Source: Poriferisodalis sp965226645 (GTDB lineage Bacteria > Actinomycetota > Acidimicrobiia > Acidimicrobiales > Poriferisodalaceae). Taken from it: a DNA stretch of 64,000 nucleotides. The first letter of the stretch is position 1. Each line of letters begins with the position of its first letter. Location: the NCBI GenBank assembly GCA_965226645.1, contig CBDDDL010000004.1:1261428-1325427 (forward strand), in the 5' to 3' direction. A program made the translations under genes and the position numbers. Below the pieces are notes generated by a model. That model did not search any database, had not been told where the DNA came from, and saw only the letters and a program-made list of their open reading frames with translations. Of the stretch, positions 51,631 to 59,020 are shown piece by piece.

Positions 51631-53496
51631 TCAGGGTGTTCGAGCGATGAAAGAGTGCAGTGCGGGGATTCGCTCGACGCTGGCCCCATCTGGGAACGCG
51701 GGCGATGGAATGGCCGTCACCAAGGCCACCACGAAGTCCCTTCCGACAGCGAATCTGACCGTGGCAACCCCGTCTTCAAGATCGAAGGCGTCCTGCGCCA
51801 ACTCCCATCCCCACTGGACACCGTCGGCAGACCAGCCCACCCACACTTCGGGCAAGCCAAGTTCGGCTGCCGATGGAAGGTCCAGCACCGGGAGCAGTTC
51901 TTGCAGAGTGAACGTGACGAGGTCCGCACCGGACTCGAGGTCCTCAAACGTCAGTGAGCCCGAGTCACCAGATCCCTCGAAACGAACCCCCGGCGGCGTC
52001 TCTCTGCCCTGGACGTCCTCGGGCCCAAAGACGTAGACCGCCTCATCCGCTGACAGGTCCCACAAGGTCATCCCGCCTTCAGGTTCACCAATGCGTAGTT
52101 CGTAACCCTCCTTGGTCACGCTTCCATCAGACCAGAAGTCGTCGTTGCCCGCAGCGGCACTCTCCAGCCCCCTCACGCCTCCCATCACGAGCCCGGCGGT
52201 TCCGGCGGCGAGTCCGTACACAGCCTCGAAGACCGGAATGTCGGCGGTCTGAGCAACTGGCTCGTCGACGCGCCAGCGGTGTATCGAAATGCCGGCGGCA
52301 TCGTCACGAGCTGGCGCGGCACGAGCGGTCCAAATGGTGCCGTCCGGAGAAAAGGCATCGAAGTGAAAGAAGTCCGGGGTCGAGAAACGCTCAAGCGAAT
52401 GAACGCTCCAGGACTCGCCGTCAGACGAGGTCAACACGCTGTCTCCCTCGTCAGTGGACAGGATCAAGTGAAAGCCGTCCTCGGTGCCCCTGCCCGAACT
52501 CACCCACCCGTCGAATGCAGCCACAGCACCAAGTTCCGCGCCGTTGCCGCCAAAGAGAAACGTCCGCGCATCGCCAGGTACGTCCCGCAGCAGCGTCTTC
52601 TGCGATTCCGTCAGCGCAAGATCGTCGAACGAATAGCGGAGTTCGGTCTCGGCTCCATTGCCCTCGTCCAGCCAGACGCGCACCGAGTCGCCGACGGACT
52701 CCCATCCGGAAATGCGAGCATCGGCAGGCACGAGCCCGGCGTCGACGAGCAGCGATTCGACATCCAATCGGACAAATCCCTGTGCGGCGACTACGACATA
52801 ATCGCCAGACACATAGACCGACGCCAGGACGAACTCCGCTGTCGCGTCATCGGAGAGATATTGAGCGACTGCTTCCGCTTGGAACCTTGTGTGCGTCCAA
52901 GTCGAGCCCCCGTCGTCCGAAACAGACGCCATAACGCCTTGTCCGCCCGCAATGTTCCCCGCAGACGGTTCCGCATTCCGCCATCCGCCCAGCGCCATGC
53001 GTTTGTCGTACATGTCGACACTGGTCGGGAAGACGTCCTCAGGCAACGGCACGCTCGTCCACTCAGCACCGTCTTCAGACGCGAGCAGATGCAACGCCGT
53101 GGAAAAGAGGTCGCCGGTGAGCGAACCGCCGATCACCGCTACTCGGCCGTCACTTGTCGAATGGACAGAAAAGCCGTCGGGAAGTTCAAGCTCTAACTCT
53201 GACCATTGCAGGACCGGCCCGGTCGACAGGCTCTCGGGCGAGACGTCACCGGACAGCGGATCGACAGCAGCACCCTGCGCGGCATCGCCTGTCTCGGTTT
53301 GCAGCCCAGGTGCAGTCGTCGACGGTTCGGTGTCGACTGTCACTACCCGTTGTGCGGCGTCGTCCGGTGCATCGTCGATCCTGAGTCCCTGTTCGACCCC
53401 GCCGCCGTTCTCGGTGGCCACAACGCCGGAGCCAGTACCACCACAGCCTGCGAGCGCCATGACGGCCACGGCAGCCGCGAGCAAGCGCATCGGCAT
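51631..53496 (-). CDS. Asp-box (BNR-like) repeat lipoprotein, paralogue 2
   Basis: 621 residues, lipobox MALAGCGG, then a Thr/Ala-rich linker. Asp-box motifs: ASEDGAEW, VSDDGGSTW, TSSDGESW, WSADGVQW. The C-terminal third matches paralogue 1 (KEGYELRIGEPEGGMTLW, LTFEDLESGADLVTFTLQEL, VGRDFVVAL). The linking segment STGPVLQWSELELELPDGF is also shared (SSGPVLQWIELDLGF). Likely an exported, lipid-anchored beta-propeller protein of unknown ligand. It sits between hipBA and hicAB. Confidence 0.82.
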   Translation of the reverse strand: MPMRLLAAAVAVMALAGCGGTGSGVVATENGGGVEQGLRIDDAPDDAAQRVVTVDTEPSTTAPGLQTETGDAAQGAAVDPLSGDVSPESLSTGPVLQWSELELELPDGFSVHSTSDGRVAVIGGSLTGDLFSTALHLLASEDGAEWTSVPLPEDVFPTSVDMYDKRMALGGWRNAEPSAGNIAGGQGVMASVSDDGGSTWTHTRFQAEAVAQYLSDDATAEFVLASVYVSGDYVVVAAQGFVRLDVESLLVDAGLVPADARISGWESVGDSVRVWLDEGNGAETELRYSFDDLALTESQKTLLRDVPGDARTFLFGGNGAELGAVAAFDGWVSSGRGTEDGFHLILSTDEGDSVLTSSDGESWSVHSLERFSTPDFFHFDAFSPDGTIWTARAAPARDDAAGISIHRWRVDEPVAQTADIPVFEAVYGLAAGTAGLVMGGVRGLESAAAGNDDFWSDGSVTKEGYELRIGEPEGGMTLWDLSADEAVYVFGPEDVQGRETPPGVRFEGSGDSGSLTFEDLESGADLVTFTLQELLPVLDLPSAAELGLPEVWVGWSADGVQWGWELAQDAFDLEDGVATVRFAVGRDFVVALVTAIPSPAFPDGASVERIPALHSFIARTP

Positions 53497-53517
53497 GCGA
53501 TTTCTGCTGACTCGACT

Positions 53518-53730
53518 TTAGGCGAGCATCAGCCGCTCACCCTTGGGCTCGGGCACCGGGTTTCCGAACTCCCGAGCCGTGTCGATCCACAATCCCATTG
53601 CAGATTCGGCATTGTTCAAGGCATCCATCTTTGTCTCGCCGTGCGCAACGCAGCCTGGAAGCTCGGGGACCTCTGCGATGAACGCCTCATCCAAATTGCT
53701 CCAGTAGATGATGACTTCGTACTTGTGCAT
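53518..53730 (-). CDS. hicB: HicB family antitoxin
   Basis: 70 residues: MHKYEVIIYWSNLDEAFIAE, VPELPGCVAHGETKMDALNN, the partial RNase-H fold of HicB. There is no C-terminal DNA-binding domain, as in short HicB proteins. ATG 53730 has a GAGGAA ribosome site; a GTG at 53742 overlapping the hicA stop is an alternative. It would block the HicA RNase. Confidence 0.92.
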   Translation of the reverse strand: MHKYEVIIYWSNLDEAFIAEVPELPGCVAHGETKMDALNNAESAMGLWIDTAREFGNPVPEPKGERLMLA

Positions 53731-53738
53731 GCCGTTCC

Positions 53739-53963
53739 TCACAATTCGTGCCGGAGGACTGTTTGACGAACCTGTGGGACTTGGTACGGCTTCGCCTGGA
53801 CACCAGACCGCTGAAGGTTGATCAACTCCGGCACGCCCTCTCTCCTGAATACATGGTGGCTGCCCCGGAGGCGCTCAGCAAATCCCAGCTGCAGCAGATA
53901 CGAGCGCAGATCGTCAAATCGGATATTCGCATCGGACCGTCCGCTCAAGATTCTCTGGCGCAT
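53739..53963 (-). CDS. hicA: HicA family toxin
   Basis: 74 residues ending just before hicB. The dsRBD-like mRNA interferase: RFDDLRSYLLQLGFAERLRG, then SHHVFRREGVPELINLQ with the catalytic His. ATG 53963 chosen as HicA proteins start close to this helix; a longer frame to 54035 adds unlikely residues. Toxin-first order is the rule for hicAB. Confidence 0.9.
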   Translation of the reverse strand: MRQRILSGRSDANIRFDDLRSYLLQLGFAERLRGSHHVFRREGVPELINLQRSGVQAKPYQVPQVRQTVLRHEL

Positions 53964-54134
53964 CTTGCGACTCAGAGCCACCGATGGACTGTAGGCCAAG
54001 TCCCAACCGCCACAAACCTGGATACAGACCTTCACACCATGGACAACCTGCCCGCCTCATCCAAAGGACCGGCCAATGGAGGGACTTGCCGAACGCCGAG
54101 TGGGTCTGGCGGCTTGCGGTGGCAGGATGCGGCC

Positions 54135-55052
54135 ATGAGCATCTCGGGCAGCATCAGCGCCGTTGGGCACAGCTATGCGGACGTCGCATCGGGCACACGG
54201 CTTGACGCCTGGTTCCCTGCAGGAGCCAGCGCCGATGCGCCGCCGGCCCGGTCATGCCTGGCGGTTGAACTCGGCGTCAACGTCGGCGAGACCGTGACCG
54301 TCACCATCGACGACCTTGCCGCGCCGCCCGCGGACCTCGCTGACGCCTACCTGCGACTGCACCTGCTGAGCCGCCGCGAGATCCGGCCGCACGAGGCGAA
54401 CCTCGACGGGGTGTTCGGCCTGCTCACCAACTGTGCGTGGACCAGCGCCGGGCCGGTGCTGCCGGATCGGGTGGATGCGCTTCGCACGGCCGCCGCCAGT
54501 GTCGGCCAGCCCGTCACGGTCACCGCGGTCGACAAGATTCCTCGCATGGTCGACTACGTGATCCCGTCGGGAGTCCGCATTGCCGACGCCGACCGGGTGC
54601 GGCTGGGTGCCCACTTGGCGGACGGCACCACGGTCATGCACGAGGGTTTCGTCAACTTCAACGCCGGCACGCTCGGCCCCGCCATGGTCGAGGGCCGCAT
54701 CTCCGCCGGCGTCGTGGTGGGGGCGCACTCGGACCTCGGCGGCAGCGCCTCCACCATGGGAACGCTGTCGGGCGGCGGCAAAGAGCGGGTGTCAATCGGC
54801 GAGCACTGCCTGCTGGGCGCCAACTCGGGCATCGGCATCGCGCTCGGCGACTACTGCACGGTTGAAGCCGGGCTGTACGTCACCGCCGGCAGCCGTGTCA
54901 CGCTGCCCGACGGCTCGGTGGCGAAGGGCCGCGAAATCTCAGGCCGCTCGGGCATGCTGCTCATCCGCAACAGCACCACCGGCGCCATTGAGATGCGCGT
55001 CGCCGACCCGTCCCGCTGGGAAGGCATCAACCCCGAACTCCACAAGAACTGA
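54135..55052 (+). CDS. dapD: Tetrahydrodipicolinate N-succinyltransferase
   Basis: Transfers succinyl from succinyl-CoA to tetrahydrodipicolinate in the succinylase branch of diaminopimelate/lysine synthesis. 305 residues, actinobacterial type: N-terminal alpha/beta part, then a left-handed beta-helix with hexapeptide repeats (GAHLADGTTVMHEGFVNFNA, GTLSGGGKERVSIGEHCLLG, ANSGIGIALGDYCTVEAGLY). ATG 54135 selected over longer frames because the family begins here. It is not linked to other dap genes. Confidence 0.95.
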   Translation: MSISGSISAVGHSYADVASGTRLDAWFPAGASADAPPARSCLAVELGVNVGETVTVTIDDLAAPPADLADAYLRLHLLSRREIRPHEANLDGVFGLLTNCAWTSAGPVLPDRVDALRTAAASVGQPVTVTAVDKIPRMVDYVIPSGVRIADADRVRLGAHLADGTTVMHEGFVNFNAGTLGPAMVEGRISAGVVVGAHSDLGGSASTMGTLSGGGKERVSIGEHCLLGANSGIGIALGDYCTVEAGLYVTAGSRVTLPDGSVAKGREISGRSGMLLIRNSTTGAIEMRVADPSRWEGINPELHKN

Positions 55053-55347
55053 GATCGGCACGTGCCAGACGACCGTTATCGGGAGAAATCTGCCAGTACA
55101 CCTGCGGTAAAACCACAGGTAGGTCGTTGAGATAGCCACCAGCACGAGTTCGGCAGCATCAAGACCACCGTCGGCTATCCGTCGTAAGTCGAGATGACCC
55201 ACCTCATGGCCTGGCTTCTCGATGGTGATGAGCCGCGACATCGCAGATCGCTCGAGCCCAGCGGTCATCATTGTTGACAACATGTGGGTCACCCATGGGG
55301 ACAATTCTGGTGGTAGTTAGTGAGTTCTTCCTAGTTACACTGTGCTG
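55053..55347. other. Spacer between dapD and fic with a hairpin
   Basis: ACCTGCGGTAAAACCACAGGT (near 55099-55119) is a 9-bp inverted repeat with a single mismatch; no T-run follows, so it is not a clear terminator. A minus-strand open frame (SRLITIEKPGHEVGHLDLRR) covers much of the spacer but runs antisense into dapD and lacks support; it may be a relic. Confidence 0.45.
55336..55341 (+). promoter_or_regulatory. -10 element of the fic transcript
   Basis: TACACT, 6 nt, then an ATG at 55348 that opens a 10-codon leader frame. Confidence 0.45.
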
Positions 55348-55380
55348 ATGAGCACAGGCCAACAGTCAGCAAATCAGTGA
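55348..55380 (+). CDS. Leader peptide upstream of fic
   Basis: A 10-codon frame (MSTGQQSANQ) opened by a leaderless ATG and closed by the TGA in AGTGA, which overlaps the GTG of the fic gene. If translated it would couple ribosomes to the fic start. Evidence is only arrangement. Confidence 0.35.
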   Translation: MSTGQQSANQ

Positions 55381-56576
55381 CCAGTCGCGATAGCGACCGC
55401 GAGTACACGGTCACGCACCCGTGGGTCGACTTCGATGCCAGCGTTGTGCAGCGCATGGACGCACGCTCTTGGATGCGCATCGGCGAGGCGTATGCGCTGT
55501 GCACCGAGCTGTCCGGCACGCCACTCGCTCCCGCCACGGCAGCGAACCTTCACGAAGTCGCGCTCGTCCGCGGCGTTCAGGCGACTGTGGCCATCGAGGG
55601 CAACACCCTGACGGTCGAACAGGTCGAGGGCATCCGCTCGGGGACGTTCACAGCGCCTGATTCGCGCGCGTATCAGGAACGCGAGGTTCGCAATGTGCTG
55701 GACGCATTCGTCCGATTGGACGAGAGGGTCATGAGTGAACGCGAGATTCGGTTGAGCCGCGATCTGGTGTGCGACCTGAACCGGTGGGTACTGGACGGCG
55801 TCGACCCAGACGCCGAGTCGGCACCCGGCAAGATCCGCACACATTCAGTCGCCGTGGGCCCCTATCTCGGACCCCCCGCACGCGACTGCCAGTACCTGTT
55901 GGAGCGACTCGTCGACTGGATCGAGAGCGAGGTCTTTCAGCATCAATCCGGAGGGGCCGACGAGCGGCGCGACGCATTCGCGCTCTGCATCACGAGTGCG
56001 TTGTTCGCGCACCTGTACATCGCGTGGATCCACCCGTTTTCCGACGGTAACGGCCGTACGGCCAGGCTGCTTGAGTACCTGATCCTCGCTCGTTCGGGAA
56101 TGATCCCCTTGGCTGCGGCAAATCTGATGGCCAACCATTTCAACCTCACCCGCGACAGGTATTACCAGCGCCTTGCCGCTGCAAGTCGGGAGCGAGATGT
56201 GCTCGGCTTTCTGGCGTACGGCATCGAAGGGCTCGTCGACGGACTGACCGAACATTCAGCGGCTGTACGAGAGCAGCATCTCCATCTTGCGTGGGAGAGC
56301 TACGTCGCAGACGTGATGTCGACGTTCCCGACAAGCCCTGCGTCGGAGCGCCAGCGCGCATTGGTAATCGCATTGAAACCAGGAGAGTCGGTTCCACGCG
56401 CAGATGTAGCCGGGCTGACACCCCAACTGGCTCAGATGTACGCCCCCACCGGACCGCGCACCTTCGCCCGAGATTTGAACCGCCTCAAGGACGCAGGCCT
56501 GATCGAGGTCGACCGCAGCGGCGTGCGCCCTCGGATCGATCTCATGTCAGCCTTCCTGCCGCCGACGTCGAATTGA
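55377..56576 (+). CDS. Fic family protein (AMPylator, class II-like)
   Basis: 399 residues. The Fic motif HPFSDGNGRTARLLEYL holds the catalytic His. An inhibitory helix of the (S/T)-x-x-x-E-(G/N) type, TVAIEGNTL, lies N-terminal (residues ~69-77), so activity is expected to be autoinhibited. A winged-helix segment is C-terminal (VPRADVAGLTPQLAQMYA, RDLNRLKDAGLIEV). Fic proteins transfer AMP to target proteins. GTG start overlaps a leader ORF. No separate antitoxin gene is present. Confidence 0.92.
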   Translation: MTSRDSDREYTVTHPWVDFDASVVQRMDARSWMRIGEAYALCTELSGTPLAPATAANLHEVALVRGVQATVAIEGNTLTVEQVEGIRSGTFTAPDSRAYQEREVRNVLDAFVRLDERVMSEREIRLSRDLVCDLNRWVLDGVDPDAESAPGKIRTHSVAVGPYLGPPARDCQYLLERLVDWIESEVFQHQSGGADERRDAFALCITSALFAHLYIAWIHPFSDGNGRTARLLEYLILARSGMIPLAAANLMANHFNLTRDRYYQRLAAASRERDVLGFLAYGIEGLVDGLTEHSAAVREQHLHLAWESYVADVMSTFPTSPASERQRALVIALKPGESVPRADVAGLTPQLAQMYAPTGPRTFARDLNRLKDAGLIEVDRSGVRPRIDLMSAFLPPTSN

Positions 56577-56675
56577 GTGACGAGGGCCGGAGCGGCGCCG
56601 TATGGCCGGCTCGGAAGGATCGAGGGGGCCTCGGGTAACGTCGAGTGCGCCGCAGGGGAATCAGGGGGAACCGCC

Positions 56676-57854
56676 ATGGCCTACGTCGAGGACAGGATCA
56701 TCCACGACGCGGACGCGCACACGATGGAGCCGCCGGAGTGGCTGGAGCCGTTCGCCTCGGCCGAGGTTGTCCGCTACGCCCTCGACCACTTCTCCATCGG
56801 TGACAACACCAAGGCGCTCGCCGACATCGAGAAGGCCCGCGCTCGCCAAGCCGACCCAGAGTTCCGCTCCGGGGCCGCCGCTGAGGTGATGCTGCGCAAG
56901 AACTACCTGGCACCCGGTGCGTGGGATCCCGCCGACCGCTCCCAGGCGCTCGACGACCTTGGGTTCTCCAGCCAACTCATCTTCCCCTCCATGCCGAACA
57001 CGCTCATCGAAGAGATGGAGCACAAAGCCGAACCCGAGCTCACCTACGCCACAGCAACGGCGGCGAACCGTGCCCAGATTGCGTTCTGCTCGGGCGATCC
57101 GCGCCTGCTGCCGGTGTGCTTCGTGCCGCTGCAGTCAATCGAGCACGCAGGACCGCACGCCCGCGGGGCCATCGACGACGGCGCAGCGGCGCTGCTCATT
57201 CCCAACCGAATGCCCAAGCACCACGCCCATAGCCACATCGGCTTCGATCCGGTGTGGGCTGCGGCCCAGGAAGCCGGAATCCCTGTCGTGATGCATGTCG
57301 GCATCCCCGATCTAGTGATGCCGCCGCAGCATCGCAACAACGGCCTGCCGCCCGAGCCGGACTTTCATGGCGGCGGGGAGAACTTCCGCTCCGTTTCGTA
57401 CATGGCGATCTCTGCTGCGCCGCTCCAAGCGCTGTCAATGCTGATCTTCGACGGCGCACTCGAGCGTTTCCCCGACTTGCGGATCGGGGTGATCGAACTG
57501 GGGGCGGTGTGGCTGCCTGGCTTCTTGCGTCAGCTCGAGGCAGCGTTCGACGCCTTCGAACGACACGAGCAGCGCCTGGGCAAGCTCAACCTGCGCCCCT
57601 CGGAGTACGTCCGGCGCCAAGTGCGGGTCACGCCCTATCCCACCGAGCCCACTGGCTGGATCATCGAAAACTCAGCGCCCGAGATCTGCATGTTCAGCTC
57701 CGACTTCCCCCACGTGGAGGGCGGCCGCAACCCGCTGCGCCGCTTCGACCGCGAAATGGCCCACCTGCCCGCCGATGTCCAGGAGCGCTTCTTCAGGCTG
57801 AACTTCGAGGACCTGATGGGAACGGCTGCCTACGTGCCGGCCGCTGCGGCCTAG
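56676..57854 (+). CDS. Amidohydrolase-2 family (ACMSD-like) metal-dependent hydrolase
   Basis: 392 residues, TIM-barrel of the ACMSD/2,3-DHB decarboxylase group. Motifs: IIHDADAHTMEPPEWL (HxxxDxH-like metal site start), VVMHVGIPD (His), LGAVWLPGFLRQLE and MFSSDFPHVEGGRNPL (catalytic Asp). Such proteins hydrolyse or decarboxylate ring acids. ATG 56676 with GGGGGAA just upstream; the next gene begins 36 bases later. Confidence 0.9.
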   Translation: MAYVEDRIIHDADAHTMEPPEWLEPFASAEVVRYALDHFSIGDNTKALADIEKARARQADPEFRSGAAAEVMLRKNYLAPGAWDPADRSQALDDLGFSSQLIFPSMPNTLIEEMEHKAEPELTYATATAANRAQIAFCSGDPRLLPVCFVPLQSIEHAGPHARGAIDDGAAALLIPNRMPKHHAHSHIGFDPVWAAAQEAGIPVVMHVGIPDLVMPPQHRNNGLPPEPDFHGGGENFRSVSYMAISAAPLQALSMLIFDGALERFPDLRIGVIELGAVWLPGFLRQLEAAFDAFERHEQRLGKLNLRPSEYVRRQVRVTPYPTEPTGWIIENSAPEICMFSSDFPHVEGGRNPLRRFDREMAHLPADVQERFFRLNFEDLMGTAAYVPAAAA

Positions 57855-57890
57855 CGCTCCGGCATCCGACAGGCAACGCAGGGATCAGCT

Positions 57891-58226
57891 ATGGGAATCC
57901 GGCTCGACAAGCCTTGGCGACGGCTCGACGACGAGGCCATCGCAGCACTGCCCGCACAGCTGGGCGTATACCACGTGGCCGACGCCGATGGCACGGTGCT
58001 GTCGGTGGGCTTTGCCGGCGCCCGTGAGCCGTTCGGAATGCAGACCGCGCTCCGTCGGGAACTCAACGAGCCTGACTCTGCCGCCACGCAGTTCCGGTGC
58101 GAATTCACGTCGAACTACCGCAGCCGCTGGGACGAGCTGCTGATGCTGCACCTCGCCGACCACGGCGATCTGCCCGAGCCCCAGCGTGATCAGGCACAGC
58201 GCGTCGGCCGTCTCAGCCCCGCCTGA
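57891..58226 (+). CDS. Small protein with GIY-YIG-like N-terminal segment
   Basis: 111 residues. LGVYHVADADGTVLSVGFAGAR, then MQTALRRELN, resembles the GIY-YIG layout (G-V-Y ... V-G-F-A ... R) of nuclease-fold domains, but the second Tyr is absent and the catalytic Glu cannot be placed, so nuclease activity is doubtful. The rest (FRCEFTSNYRSRWDELLMLH) has no match I know. Probably co-transcribed with the amidohydrolase gene. Confidence 0.55.
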   Translation: MGIRLDKPWRRLDDEAIAALPAQLGVYHVADADGTVLSVGFAGAREPFGMQTALRRELNEPDSAATQFRCEFTSNYRSRWDELLMLHLADHGDLPEPQRDQAQRVGRLSPA

Positions 58227-58290
58227 GGTGCGCCCCAGAATCGGTCGGGGCCTCACGAGGCCGGATCGCGCTGCCAGTCCGCCCGGCCTC

Positions 58291-58671
58291 TCAGACGGTG
58301 ACGATCCGAACGTCGTAGTCGTGAAGCTTGCGTTCGCGGGTGAGGAGTTCCAGATGCTCGATCTGCGCCTGCGCCACGAGCATCCGGTCAAACGGATCAC
58401 CGTGATGACGCGGCAGCACGGCAGCGCGCTCAGCGTGCTCGAAGGTCACCGCCAGCGCCAGGAAGCCGCTGTCACGCACCGCTTGAGGCAAGCCGTCGGG
58501 TGCGACGAGCTTTCCCCGAGCCGCCTTGATCGCGATCTCCCACACGCTGGCCGCGCTGACACCCACATAGTTGTTGCGATCCCCGATCAGCTTGCGCGTC
58601 TCGGGGCCGAGTGCGGGGTCGTCGAACAGCCACCACAGCAGCACATGGGAGCCGAGCAGCAGCCGCCTCAC
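58291..58671 (-). CDS. vapC: VapC-type PIN protein lacking the first catalytic Asp
   Basis: 126 residues of the Sll0205-like PIN group. Family members begin LLLDTHVLLWWL; here the sequence is LLLGSHVLLWWLFDD, so the first metal-binding Asp is Gly. The other acidic sites remain (ASVWEIAIKAARGKL and DPFDRMLVAQAQIE). GTG overlaps the antitoxin TGA by 4 bases. It may be an inactive toxin or one using a changed site. Confidence 0.88.
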   Translation of the reverse strand: MRRLLLGSHVLLWWLFDDPALGPETRKLIGDRNNYVGVSAASVWEIAIKAARGKLVAPDGLPQAVRDSGFLALAVTFEHAERAAVLPRHHGDPFDRMLVAQAQIEHLELLTRERKLHDYDVRIVTV

Positions 58672-58910
58672 AAGATGTCGGCGGAATCGTCGCCGCTGAA
58701 GGCGTCGATGATGTCCTGGGAGGTGTCGTCGAAGTCCGCGGCCACCCACCCTTGGCCCTTCCACAGGCCCGCTTGACGCGGCGGCATCTCGTACGGGGCA
58801 AGGCGGAGATACGGCTCGCCGTTGCGCGAGATAACGATCTCTTCCCCTTCCCAAGCCAAGCGGCCCAACTTGGACAACTGCGACTTGGCCTCGTGCATGT
58901 TGACGTGCAT
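58668..58910 (-). CDS. vapB: Phd/YefM-type antitoxin
   Basis: 80 residues: MHVNMHEAKSQLSKLGRLAW is the Phd-type DNA-binding start, followed by EEIVISRNGEPYLRLAPYE. The tail (FDDTSQDIIDAFSGDD) would wrap the PIN protein. Start chosen at the ATG of MHVN; upstream codons are not conserved-looking. A TAGCTA repeat lies ~45 bases upstream. Confidence 0.9.
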   Translation of the reverse strand: MHVNMHEAKSQLSKLGRLAWEGEEIVISRNGEPYLRLAPYEMPPRQAGLWKGQGWVAADFDDTSQDIIDAFSGDDSADIL

Positions 58911-58952
58911 CTCATCGTCTCCGTGGCAAGCAGTCGGGGCGGCAACCACAGC

Positions 58953-58969
58953 CTAGCTACATTAGCTAA
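58953..58969 (-). promoter_or_regulatory. TAGCTA-N3-TAGCTA operator of the Phd-PIN module
   Basis: CTAGCTA CAT TAGCTAA: two palindromic hexamers TAGCTA separated by 3 bases, upstream of the antitoxin gene. Such paired sites are what Phd/YefM repressors bind. Confidence 0.55.
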
Positions 58970-59020
58970 GCCGATCCTGCGCGGCCGCTGGCCAGGCCCC
59001 ACTGAGCCAGTCCGGACGGC

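Noticed and set aside
54939..55304. Minus-strand open frame in the dapD-fic spacer
   Set aside because: More than a third is antisense to dapD; no ribosome site and no recognised family. Mentioned only as a possible relic.
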